Source of the DNA: Ancylobacter aquaticus
Lineage (GTDB): Bacteria; Pseudomonadota; Alphaproteobacteria; Rhizobiales; Xanthobacteraceae
Assembly (NCBI RefSeq): GCF_004339465.1
Contig: NZ_SMFY01000002.1
Location: forward strand, 310,001 to 374,000
Direction: 5' to 3'
DNA: 64,000 nucleotides
The translations under genes were made by a program, and so were the position numbers. The notes under the pieces were generated by a model. It was given only the letters and a program-made list of their open reading frames with translations. It had not been told where the DNA came from and searched no databases. This document shows positions 29,457-37,650 of this stretch, piece after piece. The stretch's first letter is position 1. Every line of letters starts with the position of its first letter.

Positions 29457-30509
29457 ATGATGCGCATCGCGCTTGTCGCCGTGGCCTGGTTCCTCGTCAC
29501 GTGTCACACGGGCACGCCCGCCCATGCCGGTGGTGCGACCGGGTTTCGCCAGTTCCAGATTTCAGCGAGCGACGGCAGCCGGAAACTGGATGTCGCCGTG
29601 TGGTACCCGACGCAGGCGGGCGGCGAGGCTCGGCTTATCGGTGACAACGTGGTCTTTGTTGGCCAGTCGGTTCTGCCGGACGCCCCGCCGGAGCCCGGTA
29701 GGCATCCGCTCGTGGTGCTGTCGCACGGCTTCAGCGGAAACCTGCTCAACCAGGCGTGGCTGGCGGTTGATCTTGCCCGACGCGGCTATGTGGTCGCGGC
29801 GGTGAACCATCCCGGCACCACGACGCGAAATATGGACGAGAGGATCGGCAGCCGATTGTGGGAGCGCCCGCGCGACATCTCCCACGTCATTGATGAACTG
29901 ACCCGCGCTCCCGCATGGTCCGGCGTGGTCTCCCCGGACAAAGTCGCGGTTATCGGTCATTCGCTGGGCGGCTGGACGGTGATGGAAATCGCCGGCGCGC
30001 GGTTCGACGCGGCACGGTTTGACGCCGATTGCCGCGTGAACACGGCGCTCGCAGCCTGCGACGTCTACCGTCAGCTTGGCGCCGGCGCCGACAGCGAGGC
30101 CCGCGCCGCTCTCGGACAGGATCTGTCCGACCCGCGCGTCAAGGCAGTGGTGTCGCTCGATCTCGGGCTGGCGCGGGGCTTTGAGCCGGAAAGCCTCAGC
30201 CGTTTGCACGTGCCTGTGCTGGTGATGGCGGCCGATGGTGGCGACGCGCATCTGCCTGCCGAACTGGAATCCCGTCATCTCGCCAGTGGGCTGCCGCAGA
30301 GCGCGACCCGCTATATCGGGGTTCCCGGCGCCACCCATTTCAGCTTCCTCAACCTGTGCAAGCCGGGCGGCAGCGAGCTGCTGGAAAAGGAAGTCCCCGG
30401 GGACGGCAGGGTTTGCCGGGATGCCGATGGCGCCGCGCGTGCCACCATCCACCATCAGGTGGCGGACGAGATCGCCGGCTTCCTCGACGCCTCGCTGGGA
30501 GCCCGGTGA
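29457..30509 (+). CDS. Secreted alpha/beta hydrolase (dienelactone-hydrolase / PAF-acetylhydrolase-like)
   Basis: The 350-residue protein has a signal peptide (MMRIALVAVAWFLVTCHTG, cleavage near AHA). The hydrolase core has LVVLSHGFSGN for the oxyanion region, the nucleophile elbow GHSLGGWT, an acid candidate in LVMAADGGDAHLP and the histidine in GATHFSFLN. The pattern matches periplasmic esterases of the dienelactone-hydrolase or platelet-activating-factor-acetylhydrolase-like group. Two adjacent ATGs (29457, 29460) can start it. It lies between gyrA and coaD, an intrusion into an otherwise conserved run. The substrate is unknown. Confidence 0.82.
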   Translation: MMRIALVAVAWFLVTCHTGTPAHAGGATGFRQFQISASDGSRKLDVAVWYPTQAGGEARLIGDNVVFVGQSVLPDAPPEPGRHPLVVLSHGFSGNLLNQAWLAVDLARRGYVVAAVNHPGTTTRNMDERIGSRLWERPRDISHVIDELTRAPAWSGVVSPDKVAVIGHSLGGWTVMEIAGARFDAARFDADCRVNTALAACDVYRQLGAGADSEARAALGQDLSDPRVKAVVSLDLGLARGFEPESLSRLHVPVLVMAADGGDAHLPAELESRHLASGLPQSATRYIGVPGATHFSFLNLCKPGGSELLEKEVPGDGRVCRDADGAARATIHHQVADEIAGFLDASLGAR

Positions 30510-30587
30510 GGGCATTCATCACCCGCCCGGCGCTTGCGTCCGCCGCAGGAGGCCGCTAACGCTTGCCGCGCACTCTTGAGGCCCATG

Positions 30588-31097
30588 ATGAGCGCCATGC
30601 GCACCGCCTTCTATCCCGGCTCGTTCGACCCGCCGACCAACGGCCATGTCGAGGTCGCCCGCGCGGCCGCCCGGCTCGTGGACCGGCTCGTGGTGGGCGT
30701 CGGCGTCCATCCCGGCAAGACGCCGCTCTTCGCTGCGGCCGATCGGCTGGAGATGCTGCGCGAGGTGTTCGAGCCGATCGCGCGGGAAGAGGGCGCTCAT
30801 CTCGACTGCGTCACCTTCGATAATCTGGTGGTCGATGCGGCGCAGGCCCACGGTGCCATCCTGCTGATCCGCGGCCTGCGCGATGGCACCGATCTCGACT
30901 ATGAAATGCAGATGGCGGGAATGAATGCGACGCTGAAGCCCGGCGTGCAGACCGTTTTTCTGCCTGCATCCCCCATTGCCCGCCCCATCACCGCCACTCT
31001 GGTCCGGCAGATCGCTGCCATGGGCGGCGATGTGTCCGCCTTCGTGCCAAGCGCCGTGCTGGCCCGCCTCAGCGGACGGTTCGGGCGCAAGGCCTAG
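30588..31097 (+). CDS. coaD: Phosphopantetheine adenylyltransferase
   Basis: CoaD makes dephospho-CoA from 4'-phosphopantetheine and ATP. The 169-residue protein shows [14 protein letters not shown] (the TxGH nucleotidyltransferase motif), [33 protein letters not shown] and [11 protein letters not shown]. The ATG at 30588 lies six bases after GAGG; ATG 30585 and 30597 are alternatives. The gene sits between gyrA and the cyclophilins, as in related genomes. Confidence 0.95.
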   Translation: MSAMRTAFYPGSFDPPTNGHVEVARAAARLVDRLVVGVGVHPGKTPLFAAADRLEMLREVFEPIAREEGAHLDCVTFDNLVVDAAQAHGAILLIRGLRDGTDLDYEMQMAGMNATLKPGVQTVFLPASPIARPITATLVRQIAAMGGDVSAFVPSAVLARLSGRFGRKA

Positions 31098-31138
31098 CGG
31101 CGGGCGGCGCCCGCCATCGCTCAACGGAGTTCCTGCCC

Positions 31139-31705
31139 ATGATCCGACGCCTTCTCGCCGCCTTCTCCGCCGCCTGCGTGCTGGCCGTCATGGCCGTTGC
31201 GCCGGCATCGGCGCAGGCGCCCAAGCTGCCGCCGAATGTCGACCCGCAGAACGCCATCATCATGCAGACCACCAAGGGTCCGGTGGTTTTCGTGCTGCGC
31301 GCCGATCTCGCCCCCCAGCACGCCGAGCGTATCAAGACGCTGGCGCGCGAGGGCTATTACGACAACGTGCCGTTCCACCGCGTCATCGAGGGCTTCATGG
31401 CCCAGACCGGCGACGGGCAGTTCGGCAATGGCACCGGCGGCTCGCGCTACCCCAACGTGCCGGCCGAGTTCTCCAAGGTGCCGTTCAAGCGCGGCACGGT
31501 GGGCATGGCCCGCTCCTCCGCCCCGAACAGCGCCAACTCGCAGTTCTTCATCACCTTCGGCGACGCCTCGTTCCTCAATGGCCAGTACACGGTTGTGGGC
31601 GAAGTGGTCTCGGGCATGGAGAACGTCGATAAGATCAAGCGCGGCGAGCCGGTGCAGAACCCCGACAAGATCGTTTCGATGAAGGTCGCTGCGGACGTCA
31701 AGTGA
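31139..31705 (+). CDS. Periplasmic peptidyl-prolyl cis-trans isomerase, cyclophilin type
   Basis: The 188-residue protein is a secreted cyclophilin: a signal peptide (LLAAFSAACVLAVMAVAPASA) is followed by the isomerase domain with VPFHRVIEGFMAQTGD, GTVGMARSSAPNSANSQFFITFGD and FLNGQYTVVGEV. It speeds proline isomerisation during protein folding outside the cytoplasm. A cytoplasmic paralogue follows at 31826. Its last codons and stop are the first unit of a five-copy 21-bp tandem duplication. Confidence 0.93.
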   Translation: MIRRLLAAFSAACVLAVMAVAPASAQAPKLPPNVDPQNAIIMQTTKGPVVFVLRADLAPQHAERIKTLAREGYYDNVPFHRVIEGFMAQTGDGQFGNGTGGSRYPNVPAEFSKVPFKRGTVGMARSSAPNSANSQFFITFGDASFLNGQYTVVGEVVSGMENVDKIKRGEPVQNPDKIVSMKVAADVK

Positions 31706-31795
31706 CGCCGTGAGGACGTCAAATGACGCCGCGAGGACGTCAAATGACGCCGCGAGGACGTCAAGTGACGCCGCGAGGACGTCAAGTAACGCCGC
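31691..31795 (+). repeat. Five tandem copies of a 21-bp unit containing the cyclophilin stop codon
   Basis: Units lie at 31691-31711, 31712-31732, 31733-31753, 31754-31774 and 31775-31795. Each carries GGACGTCAA followed by (A/G)TGACGCCG or, in the last, GTAACGCCG. The first unit is the end of the cyclophilin gene (Ala-Asp-Val-Lys-stop); the other four repeat Asp-Val-Lys-stop in the same frame because 21 is a multiple of three. The array clearly grew by duplication of the gene's end. Confidence 0.95.
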
Positions 31796-31825
31796 GCCAC
31801 CACTATCACTTGCAAGGAGAGTAAA

Positions 31826-32284
31826 ATGACCGACACCACTGAAACCACGCTGCTGCTCGAAACGACGCAGGGGCCGGTCACCATCCGCTTCCGTCCCGAT
31901 CTGGCGCCCGGCCATGTCGCGCGCATTGCCGAGCTGGCGAAGCAGGGCTTCTATGACGGCGTGGTCTTCCACCGCGTTATCGACGGCTTCATGGCCCAGA
32001 CCGGCGACCCCACCGGCACCGGCCGTGGCGGCTCGGGCAAGAACCTGAAGGCCGAGTTCAACAAGGGCCGCCACGTGCGCGGCACGGTCTCCATGGCCCG
32101 CGCCCAGAGCCCGGATTCGGCCGACAGCCAGTTCTTCATCTGCTTCGGCGATGCCGGCTTCCTCGACGGTCAGTACACCGTGTGGGGCGAAGTGACCGAG
32201 GGCATGGACAACGTCGACAAGATCAAGCGCGGCGAGCCGGTGCAGAACCCGGACAAGATCGTCAAGGCGACCGTCTCCGCCTGA
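31826..32284 (+). CDS. Cytoplasmic peptidyl-prolyl cis-trans isomerase, cyclophilin type
   Basis: The 152-residue cyclophilin has no signal peptide. It shows VVFHRVIDGFMAQTGD, GTVSMARAQSPDSADSQFFICFGD and FLDGQYTVWGEV. AAGGAGAG lies upstream of the ATG. Its C-terminus shares KIKRGEPVQNPDKIV with the upstream paralogue, and the matching DNA is almost identical over about 44 bases, which suggests recent duplication or gene conversion. It probably assists folding in the cytoplasm. Confidence 0.93.
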   Translation: MTDTTETTLLLETTQGPVTIRFRPDLAPGHVARIAELAKQGFYDGVVFHRVIDGFMAQTGDPTGTGRGGSGKNLKAEFNKGRHVRGTVSMARAQSPDSADSQFFICFGDAGFLDGQYTVWGEVTEGMDNVDKIKRGEPVQNPDKIVKATVSA

Positions 32285-32311
32285 TCGCTCGTCACCTTGA
32301 GACCCTGCGTC

Positions 32312-32342
32312 ATCCCGGCCGCGCTGCTGCGCGCGCCGGGAT
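32312..32342. repeat. Palindromic intergenic repeat, single-hairpin copy
   Basis: ATCCCGGC (32312-32319) pairs with GCCGGGAT (32335-32342) around a GC-rich loop; the copy is preceded by GTC and followed by CGC. It belongs to the same family as 21053-21088, 34615-34697 and 45401-45493 and lies just before queA. Confidence 0.65.
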
Positions 32343-32363
32343 CGCTATTTCAGGCTTAGCCGG

Positions 32364-33449
32364 ATGCGCGTCGACCTGTTCGATTTCGATCTGCCGCCCG
32401 AGCGCATCGCGCTGCGGCCCGTCTCGCCGCGCGATGCGGCGCGGATGCTCGTCGTGCGTCCCGGCGCCACGCCGGAGCTGGCGGACGCGCAGGTGCGCGA
32501 CCTTCCCGATCTGCTGGCGCCCGGCGATGCGCTTGTCGTCAACGACACACGCGTGTTTCCGGCTCGCCTCGACGGCATTCGCCGCCGCGCCGCCTCGCAA
32601 GGGGAGGGCGTGCAGGTGGAGGCGATGCTGCACAAGCGGCTCGGTCCCGATAGCTGGCTGGCCCTGGCGCGGCCGGGCAAGCGGCTGGCGGTTGGCGACA
32701 GGATAGAATTTTCCGCCGCGCAGGGTGCCGTCACGCTCGCCGCCCATATCGAAGGGAAGGGCGAGGGCGGCGAGGTCACGCTGCGCTTCGCGGCGTCCGG
32801 CCCGGCGCTCGATGCCGCCATCGCCGCCATCGGCCACATCCCCCTGCCGCCCTATATTGCCGCCAAGCGCCCGGACGACGCGCAGGACCGCGCCGACTAC
32901 CAGACCATGTTCGCGGCGCATGAGGGATCGGTCGCCGCCCCCACCGCCGGGCTGCATTTCACCCCCGAACTGATCGCACGGCTGGCGGCGCGGGGCGTCG
33001 AAACCCATCGCGTCACGCTGCATGTCGGTGCCGGCACCTTTCTGCCGGTCAAGGCCGACGACACCAGCGACCATCGCATGCACGCCGAATGGGGCGAGGT
33101 CTCCGCCGACACCGCCGCCGCGCTGAATGCCGTCAAGGCGCGCGGTGGACGGGTGGTCACGGTCGGCACCACGGCGACGCGGCTGATCGAGAGCGCAGCG
33201 TCGGAGGCCGGGCGGCTCGCCGCGTGGCGGGGAGAGACCGACATCTTCATCACCCCGGGCAGCGATTTCCGCTTCATCGACGGCATGCTGACCAATTTCC
33301 ACCTGCCGCGCTCGACATTGGTCATGCTGGTGGCGGCCTTTGTCGGCCACGACACGCAGAAGCGCGCCTATGCCCACGCGATCGCGCAGGGCTATCGCTT
33401 CTATTCCTATGGCGATGCCTGCCTTTTGCTGCCAAAAGCCCGGCCATGA
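32364..33449 (+). CDS. queA: S-adenosylmethionine:tRNA ribosyltransferase-isomerase
   Basis: QueA transfers and isomerises the ribosyl group of S-adenosylmethionine onto preQ1 in tRNA, giving epoxyqueuosine. The 361-residue protein shows the family landmarks [45 protein letters not shown] and [13 protein letters not shown] near the C-terminal half, ending YSYGDACLL. Its stop overlaps the tgt start (ATGA), so the two queuosine genes are co-translated. Confidence 0.96.
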   Translation: MRVDLFDFDLPPERIALRPVSPRDAARMLVVRPGATPELADAQVRDLPDLLAPGDALVVNDTRVFPARLDGIRRRAASQGEGVQVEAMLHKRLGPDSWLALARPGKRLAVGDRIEFSAAQGAVTLAAHIEGKGEGGEVTLRFAASGPALDAAIAAIGHIPLPPYIAAKRPDDAQDRADYQTMFAAHEGSVAAPTAGLHFTPELIARLAARGVETHRVTLHVGAGTFLPVKADDTSDHRMHAEWGEVSADTAAALNAVKARGGRVVTVGTTATRLIESAASEAGRLAAWRGETDIFITPGSDFRFIDGMLTNFHLPRSTLVMLVAAFVGHDTQKRAYAHAIAQGYRFYSYGDACLLLPKARP

Positions 33450-34600
33450 ACAATCCTGACCGTCGCGAACAGACCGACTTCCACTACCGCCTGCACGCCA
33501 CCGATGGCGCGGCCCGCCATGGCGAGGTCGTCACGCCGCGCGGCGTCATCCGCACGCCCGCCTTCATGCCGGTGGGCACCGCCGGCACGGTGAAGGGCAT
33601 GTATCCCGAGCAGGTGCGCGACCTCGGCGCCGACATCCTGCTCGGCAACACGTATCATCTGATGCTGCGCCCCGGCGCCGAGCGGGTGGCGCGGCTCGGC
33701 GGGCTGCACGAATTGATGCGCTGGCCGCACCCGATCCTTACCGATTCCGGCGGCTTCCAGGTCATGTCGCTCGCCGGGCTGCGCAAGATGAGCGAGAAGG
33801 GCGTCACCTTCCGCTCGCATATCGACGGCGCCTATCACGAGTTGACGCCCGAGCGCTCCATCGAGATCCAGGGCCTGCTCGGCGCCGACATCCAGATGCA
33901 GCTCGATGAATGCGTGCGGCTGCCGGCCAGCAAGGATGAGATATCCCGGGCCCTCCAGCTCTCGCTGCGCTGGGCCGAGCGCTCGAAGAAGGCGTTCGAG
34001 GCGCAGCCGAAGGAGCGGGCGCTGTTCGGCATCGTGCAGGGCGGCGACGATGCGGAACTGCGCATAGAATCCGCGCGCGGGCTCATCGACATCGACTTCC
34101 CCGGCTATTCCATCGGTGGCCTCGCGGTCGGCGAGCCGCAGGCGGTGATGCTGGCGATGCTGGAGGTGGTGACGCCGATCCTGCCAGTGGACAAGCCGCG
34201 CTACCTCATGGGCGTCGGCACGCCGGACGACATGATCGAGAGCGTGGCGCGCGGTGTCGACATGTTCGACTGCGTGATGCCGACCCGCGCCGGCCGCCAC
34301 GCGCAGGCCTTCACCCGCTTCGGCAAGATCAACCTGAAGAATGCCCGCCACGCCGACGATCCGCGCCCTCTGGATGCGGAAAGCGACTGTCCGGCGGCAC
34401 GCGACTATTCCCGCGCCTATCTCCATCACCTCGTGCGCTGCGAGGAGATGCTGGGGTCGATGCTGCTGACCTGGGTGAACCTCGCCTATTACCAGAGCCT
34501 GATGGCCGGCATCCGCGCCGCCATCGCGCAGGGACGGTTCGAGGCGTTCAAGGCCGAGGTCAAGGAAGGCTGGGCGCGCGGGGATATCCCGGCGCGCTGA
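33446..34600 (+). CDS. tgt: tRNA-guanine transglycosylase, zinc site degenerate
   Basis: Tgt exchanges guanine-34 for preQ1 in tRNAs with GUN anticodons. The 384-residue protein keeps the catalytic blocks [20 protein letters not shown] and [13 protein letters not shown], which hold the two active-site aspartates. The structural zinc site is mostly lost: the E. coli ligands C302, C304, C307 and H333 correspond to S313, C315, A318 and V344 ([18 protein letters not shown] and TWVNLAYY). The fold must be stabilised without zinc or by other contacts. The rest of the protein shows no decay and it is coupled to queA, so it is probably active. Confidence 0.94.
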   Translation: MNNPDRREQTDFHYRLHATDGAARHGEVVTPRGVIRTPAFMPVGTAGTVKGMYPEQVRDLGADILLGNTYHLMLRPGAERVARLGGLHELMRWPHPILTDSGGFQVMSLAGLRKMSEKGVTFRSHIDGAYHELTPERSIEIQGLLGADIQMQLDECVRLPASKDEISRALQLSLRWAERSKKAFEAQPKERALFGIVQGGDDAELRIESARGLIDIDFPGYSIGGLAVGEPQAVMLAMLEVVTPILPVDKPRYLMGVGTPDDMIESVARGVDMFDCVMPTRAGRHAQAFTRFGKINLKNARHADDPRPLDAESDCPAARDYSRAYLHHLVRCEEMLGSMLLTWVNLAYYQSLMAGIRAAIAQGRFEAFKAEVKEGWARGDIPAR

Positions 34601-34614
34601 CCCCAGGATGCAAC

Positions 34615-34697
34615 GTCATCCCGGATGGCCGAAGGCCGATCCGGGATCGCGCCGATTGGGGGAGAGCGATCCCGGCGCTACGCTTCGGCGGGATGAC
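34615..34697. repeat. Composite palindromic intergenic repeat, two-hairpin copy
   Basis: The element runs from GTCATCCCGG to GGGATGAC. Hairpin 1 pairs ATCCCGGAT (34618-34626) with ATCCGGGAT (34639-34647) and has an inner GGCC/GGCC stem. Hairpin 2 pairs ATCCCG (34669-34674) with CGGGAT (34689-34694). The two are separated by about 20 bases. The layout matches 45401-45493. It lies between convergent tgt and wrbA. Confidence 0.8.
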
Positions 34698-34713
34698 GCC
34701 GTCTTCATCAAGC

Positions 34714-35313
34714 TCACCCGTGCAGCTTGCCGGCGATGGTGGCGACATGCTTGCCCTGGAAGCGGGCGCCGGCGAGTTCCACCTCGGAAGGCTGGCGCGA
34801 GCCGTCGCCGTCGGCGATGGTCGAGGCGCCATAGGGAGAGCCGCCCTTGATCTCGTCCACGCCCATCTGGCCCTGGAAGGCGTAAGGCAGGCCGACGGCC
34901 ACCATGCCGTGATGCAGCAGGGTCGGCAGGAAGCCGAGAATGGTCGATTCCTGCCCGCCATGCTGGGTCGCGGAAGAGGTGAAGACCGACCCCACCTTGC
35001 CGACCAGAGCGCCAGCGAACCACAGACCGCCGGTCTGGTCGATGAAGCTGCGCATCTGCGAGGCCACCGTGCCGAAGCGGGTGGGCGCGCCGAAGATGAT
35101 CGCGTCATAATCCTTGAGTTCGTCGACGGTCGCGACCGGCGCCTTCTGGTCGAGCTTGAAATAGCCCGCCTTCGCGACCTCCTCCGGCACCGTTTCCGGC
35201 ACGCGCTTCACCACCACCTCGGCGCCCGCCTCGCGCGCACCGTCGGCAACGGCTTCCGCCATCGTCTCGATGTGGCCATAGGTCGAATAATACAGCACCA
35301 GGACTTTCGCCAT
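34714..35313 (-). CDS. wrbA: NAD(P)H:quinone oxidoreductase WrbA
   Basis: WrbA is a tetrameric flavodoxin-like enzyme that reduces quinones with two electrons, limiting oxidative stress. The 199-residue protein has the FMN loop [20 protein letters not shown], the [22 protein letters not shown] region and [26 protein letters not shown], all diagnostic of the family. The start at 35313 is a good match. It converges with tgt across a composite palindromic repeat. Confidence 0.95.
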   Translation of the reverse strand: MAKVLVLYYSTYGHIETMAEAVADGAREAGAEVVVKRVPETVPEEVAKAGYFKLDQKAPVATVDELKDYDAIIFGAPTRFGTVASQMRSFIDQTGGLWFAGALVGKVGSVFTSSATQHGGQESTILGFLPTLLHHGMVAVGLPYAFQGQMGVDEIKGGSPYGASTIADGDGSRQPSEVELAGARFQGKHVATIAGKLHG

Positions 35314-35537
35314 GTTCCGCTCCTCGGTTGCGGAACGCCCGGTCCCGCTTGAAATCCTGGGGCGAAGCTAGTGCGGCCGGCGGCGCGGCGGAAGCGGCAT
35401 GATAGACGGAGCGCTCTTGCATTCGTGCAATCGAGCAAGCGATCTCATGGCACGGGTGGCCTTCCGGAAACCATGCGCATGAATGGCCTCTGCGGCTTGC
35501 CTTCGCCGAGCGAAACCCTTAAGCCCCATTCCCGTGG

Positions 35538-35614
35538 GGGCCCGTAGCTCAGCTGGTTAGAGCGCGTGACTTTTAATCATGAGGTCCTGGGTTCGAGTCC
35601 CAGCGGGCTCACCA
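35538..35614 (+). tRNA. tRNA-Lys(TTT)
   Basis: A complete 77-base cloverleaf is present: acceptor GGGCCCG/CGGGCTC, D stem GCTC/GAGC, anticodon stem CGTGA/TCATG with loop CTTTTAA (anticodon TTT), T arm CTGGG/CCCAG with TTCGAGT, and an encoded ACCA end. The sequence after it starts a short secreted-protein gene 48 bases downstream. Confidence 0.96.
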
Positions 35615-35662
35615 CGCGCAAAGGCGTTGTTCCTGAAGCCGTTTTCAGAAGCGGGTGTTGAG

Positions 35663-36148
35663 ATGTCATACGCAAAGTTTCTCCCGGCCACGGCCTTCGC
35701 TTTTGCTGTCGCCGCCGCGTGCCCGGCGCTGGCGGCGGGTGCTTTCGAGTGCCCCACGAGCACGCTCGAAGCCTCCCAGGCGGCCACCATCAAGGCGGCG
35801 CTGCCGGCCGGCGACGGGCTCGACGCGCCGGATGCATTGGACGCGGCCGTTGATTCGCTGCGCGCCAAGGGAATCGGCTCGGGGCTCATCATTGATGGCG
35901 TGATCGCCGCCTACTGCCCCTCCATCGCAACGCAGGCCGGGCTGAGCGACAGCGCCAAGACCGCCAAGCTCGCGTCCTTCGCCTCGCGCGTCACCCGCAC
36001 CGTCTATTCGCTCGACAGCGCCGATGCGGTGATCCTCGACGTCGCCTTCCCGCCGGCACTGCTGAACGACATCAACGCCAAGGCCGCCGCTGCGAAGGTC
36101 ACCCCCGAAGCGTGGGTGCGCGGTGCGGTCGACGCCGCCCTGAAGTGA
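35663..36148 (+). CDS. Hypothetical secreted protein
   Basis: The 161-residue product has a clear signal peptide (KFLPATAFAFAVAAACPALAAG). The mature part holds two cysteines (FECPTS and AAYCPS) that could form a disulfide, and is mostly helical and alanine-rich, ending TPEAWVRGAVDAALK. I do not recognise a family. GAG just before the ATG is a weak ribosome site. It is probably periplasmic. It converges with the hydrolase gene at 36185 over a 9-bp hairpin. Confidence 0.75.
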   Translation: MSYAKFLPATAFAFAVAAACPALAAGAFECPTSTLEASQAATIKAALPAGDGLDAPDALDAAVDSLRAKGIGSGLIIDGVIAAYCPSIATQAGLSDSAKTAKLASFASRVTRTVYSLDSADAVILDVAFPPALLNDINAKAAAAKVTPEAWVRGAVDAALK

Positions 36149-36153
36149 GGCGT

Positions 36154-36184
36154 CGCGCCGGCTCCCGTCCGGGCGGCCGGCGCG
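36154..36184. terminator. Bidirectional hairpin between convergent genes
   Basis: CGCGCCGGC (36154-36162) and GCCGGCGCG (36176-36184) form a 9-bp perfect stem that fills the 36-base gap between two convergent stop codons. No T tract is present on either strand. Confidence 0.5.
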
Positions 36185-36823
36185 TCAGTTTCCGGTGATG
36201 CTTTCCAGCCGGGCGATCACGGTCTGGTGGAACGGGTCCATCGTATCGATGCTGGTGTGGTCGATGCCCGGCTCGTCGGACAGATCGATGTTCTGCAGGT
36301 CGCCGGTATAGCCGGGCACCGCCGTCACCGGCACGCCGAAGCCGTCATCCGCCCAGAAATTGATAAGAATCGCGACATTCTGCGGCACCGGATCGGGATC
36401 GGTCGCATCGAAGGTGACAGCGAGATCGACCGCGATGGACCGCTTGTTCAGGCTCTCGGCGACTGTGATCACCGCATTGGCGCCGAGCGAGTGACCGATC
36501 AGGATCGTCGGACCCTCATGGCCTTGCTGCTCACGGCGCCGGATCAGGTCGATGACCTGCTGCGCCTCGTCCCAGCCATAGAGTTCGGCGTGATAGCCCT
36601 GCGCCTTCAATTGCTTGGCCAGTGCGTCGAGCCCTGTTGAGAACACGCCGAACAGCCCGCGCAGCAGGTAGACATGGGTGTCGGCCCGCGACGGCAGCGG
36701 CGCGGCGGCGCTCTGTCCGTGATGCGGCACATGGGCCGGATTGGCGTGCCCGATGGGGCCGGTGAGGAGGACGATGGGAGCGGTCAGGGCGATGAGAGTG
36801 AACAGGCGGCGTGGCAGTTTCAT
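36185..36823 (-). CDS. Secreted alpha/beta-fold hydrolase or lipase-like protein
   Basis: The 212-residue protein starts with a signal peptide (LPRRLFTLIALTAPIVLLTG, cleavage near GHA). The mature part has YLLRGLFGVFSTGLDALAKQL and the nucleophile elbow ILIGHSLGANAVI, with a candidate acid in FDATDPDPVP and a C-terminal histidine in GIDHTSID, so a serine hydrolase triad is plausible. The ATG at 36823 is chosen for the signal peptide; an extension to 36925 overlaps the divergent DUF2218 gene. The substrate is unknown. Confidence 0.7.
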   Translation of the reverse strand: MKLPRRLFTLIALTAPIVLLTGPIGHANPAHVPHHGQSAAAPLPSRADTHVYLLRGLFGVFSTGLDALAKQLKAQGYHAELYGWDEAQQVIDLIRRREQQGHEGPTILIGHSLGANAVITVAESLNKRSIAVDLAVTFDATDPDPVPQNVAILINFWADDGFGVPVTAVPGYTGDLQNIDLSDEPGIDHTSIDTMDPFHQTVIARLESITGN

Positions 36824-36903
36824 TTTTGACCCCGAGGCTTTGGTAGGCTCGGATAGATAGAACGGTTTCCCGGTACTTTTCCATCCCCTTAGGTCAATTC
36901 GCC

Positions 36904-37194
36904 ATGCCCAGCACCACTGCCACAATCCCGACTGCTCACGCCAGCCGCTATCTCCAGCAGCTCTGCAAGCATTGGGCGCACAAGCTTGAAGTGAACTTCA
37001 CCGCAGAGCGGGGCGTCGTCACCTTTCCCGAGGGGACGGTCGCCACAATGGAGGCCGGACCGGACGGGCTCGCGGTGCGGATCGAGGCGCCCGACGCGCA
37101 GACGCTGGAGCAGATGAAAGGCGTCGTCTCCCGGCATCTCGACCGCTTCGCCTTCCGCGAAGCGCCGCTGCCCTTCGACTGGCAGGCGGCCTGA
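36904..37194 (+). CDS. DUF2218 domain protein
   Basis: The 96-residue protein matches DUF2218, small cytoplasmic proteins often found near siderophore or iron genes. The pattern ASRYLQQLCKHWAHKLEV near the N-terminus and the ending VVSRHLDRFAFREAPLPFDW are typical. It is divergent from the secreted hydrolase and converges with the TusA-like gene five bases away. Its function is not established. Confidence 0.85.
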   Translation: MPSTTATIPTAHASRYLQQLCKHWAHKLEVNFTAERGVVTFPEGTVATMEAGPDGLAVRIEAPDAQTLEQMKGVVSRHLDRFAFREAPLPFDWQAA

Positions 37195-37199
37195 GCCGC

Positions 37200-37451
37200 C
37201 TATCCCGACGCGGTTTCACCCTTGCGGATGCGGAAGGACAGGACGCTATCCTGCCGTGCCTCGCTCTCCAGCGTATGGCCGTCCTGGCGGGCAAGATGGG
37301 GAATGTCGATCGCCGCCATCGGGTCGGTGCAGTCGACGAGGATCACCGTTCCCGGCGCCACGCGCGCCAGCGCCCGCCTCGTGTGCAGCGCCGGCAGCGG
37401 GCATTTCAGCCCCTTGAGGTCTAGTCGCAGCGGCGCGTCGTCGTGATCCAT
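37200..37451 (-). CDS. TusA-like sulfurtransferase (SirA family)
   Basis: The 83-residue protein has the CPxP sulfur-carrier motif in LDLKGLKCPLPALHTRRAL, with the active cysteine near residue 18, and the TDPMAAIDIPHLA block of the family. TusA-like proteins pass persulfide sulfur to tRNA thiolation or molybdenum-cofactor enzymes. The ATG at 37451 is chosen; an in-frame extension lacks homology. Its closeness to mobB and mobA makes a link to molybdoenzyme maturation attractive, but this is inference. Confidence 0.85.
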   Translation of the reverse strand: MDHDDAPLRLDLKGLKCPLPALHTRRALARVAPGTVILVDCTDPMAAIDIPHLARQDGHTLESEARQDSVLSFRIRKGETASG

Positions 37452-37583
37452 GGCACCATCCCGCGCCGGGGTAGGACGGGCGCGCGCGGCGGGCAAGCGG
37501 AAAGCGTGATCGGGTCATCCCGCCTCCCGGCTTGACGCGGCGGGCGGCGGGACGCGAAGTGCCGCACGCTAGAGGGCGATTTA

Positions 37584-37612
37584 CCGATCAGCTTGCGACG
37601 CAAGCTGATCGG
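37584..37612. promoter_or_regulatory. Perfect 13-bp inverted repeat upstream of mobB
   Basis: CCGATCAGCTTGC (37584-37596) and GCAAGCTGATCGG (37600-37612) are exact inverted copies separated by GAC. The site ends 38 bases before the mobB ATG and about 130 bases from the divergent TusA-like start. It could be a hairpin in the mobB leader or a dyad operator; the family is not recognised. Confidence 0.6.
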
Positions 37613-37650
37613 CGCGTGCTCCAGCGTCGAGACGGGCAGGGGAGACGTGC

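Noticed and set aside
31121..32074. 317-codon antisense frame with a repeated Leu-Asp-Val-Leu-Ala-Ala-Ser peptide
   Set aside because: The peptide repeat is only the minus-strand reading of the 21-bp tandem repeat between two cyclophilin genes.
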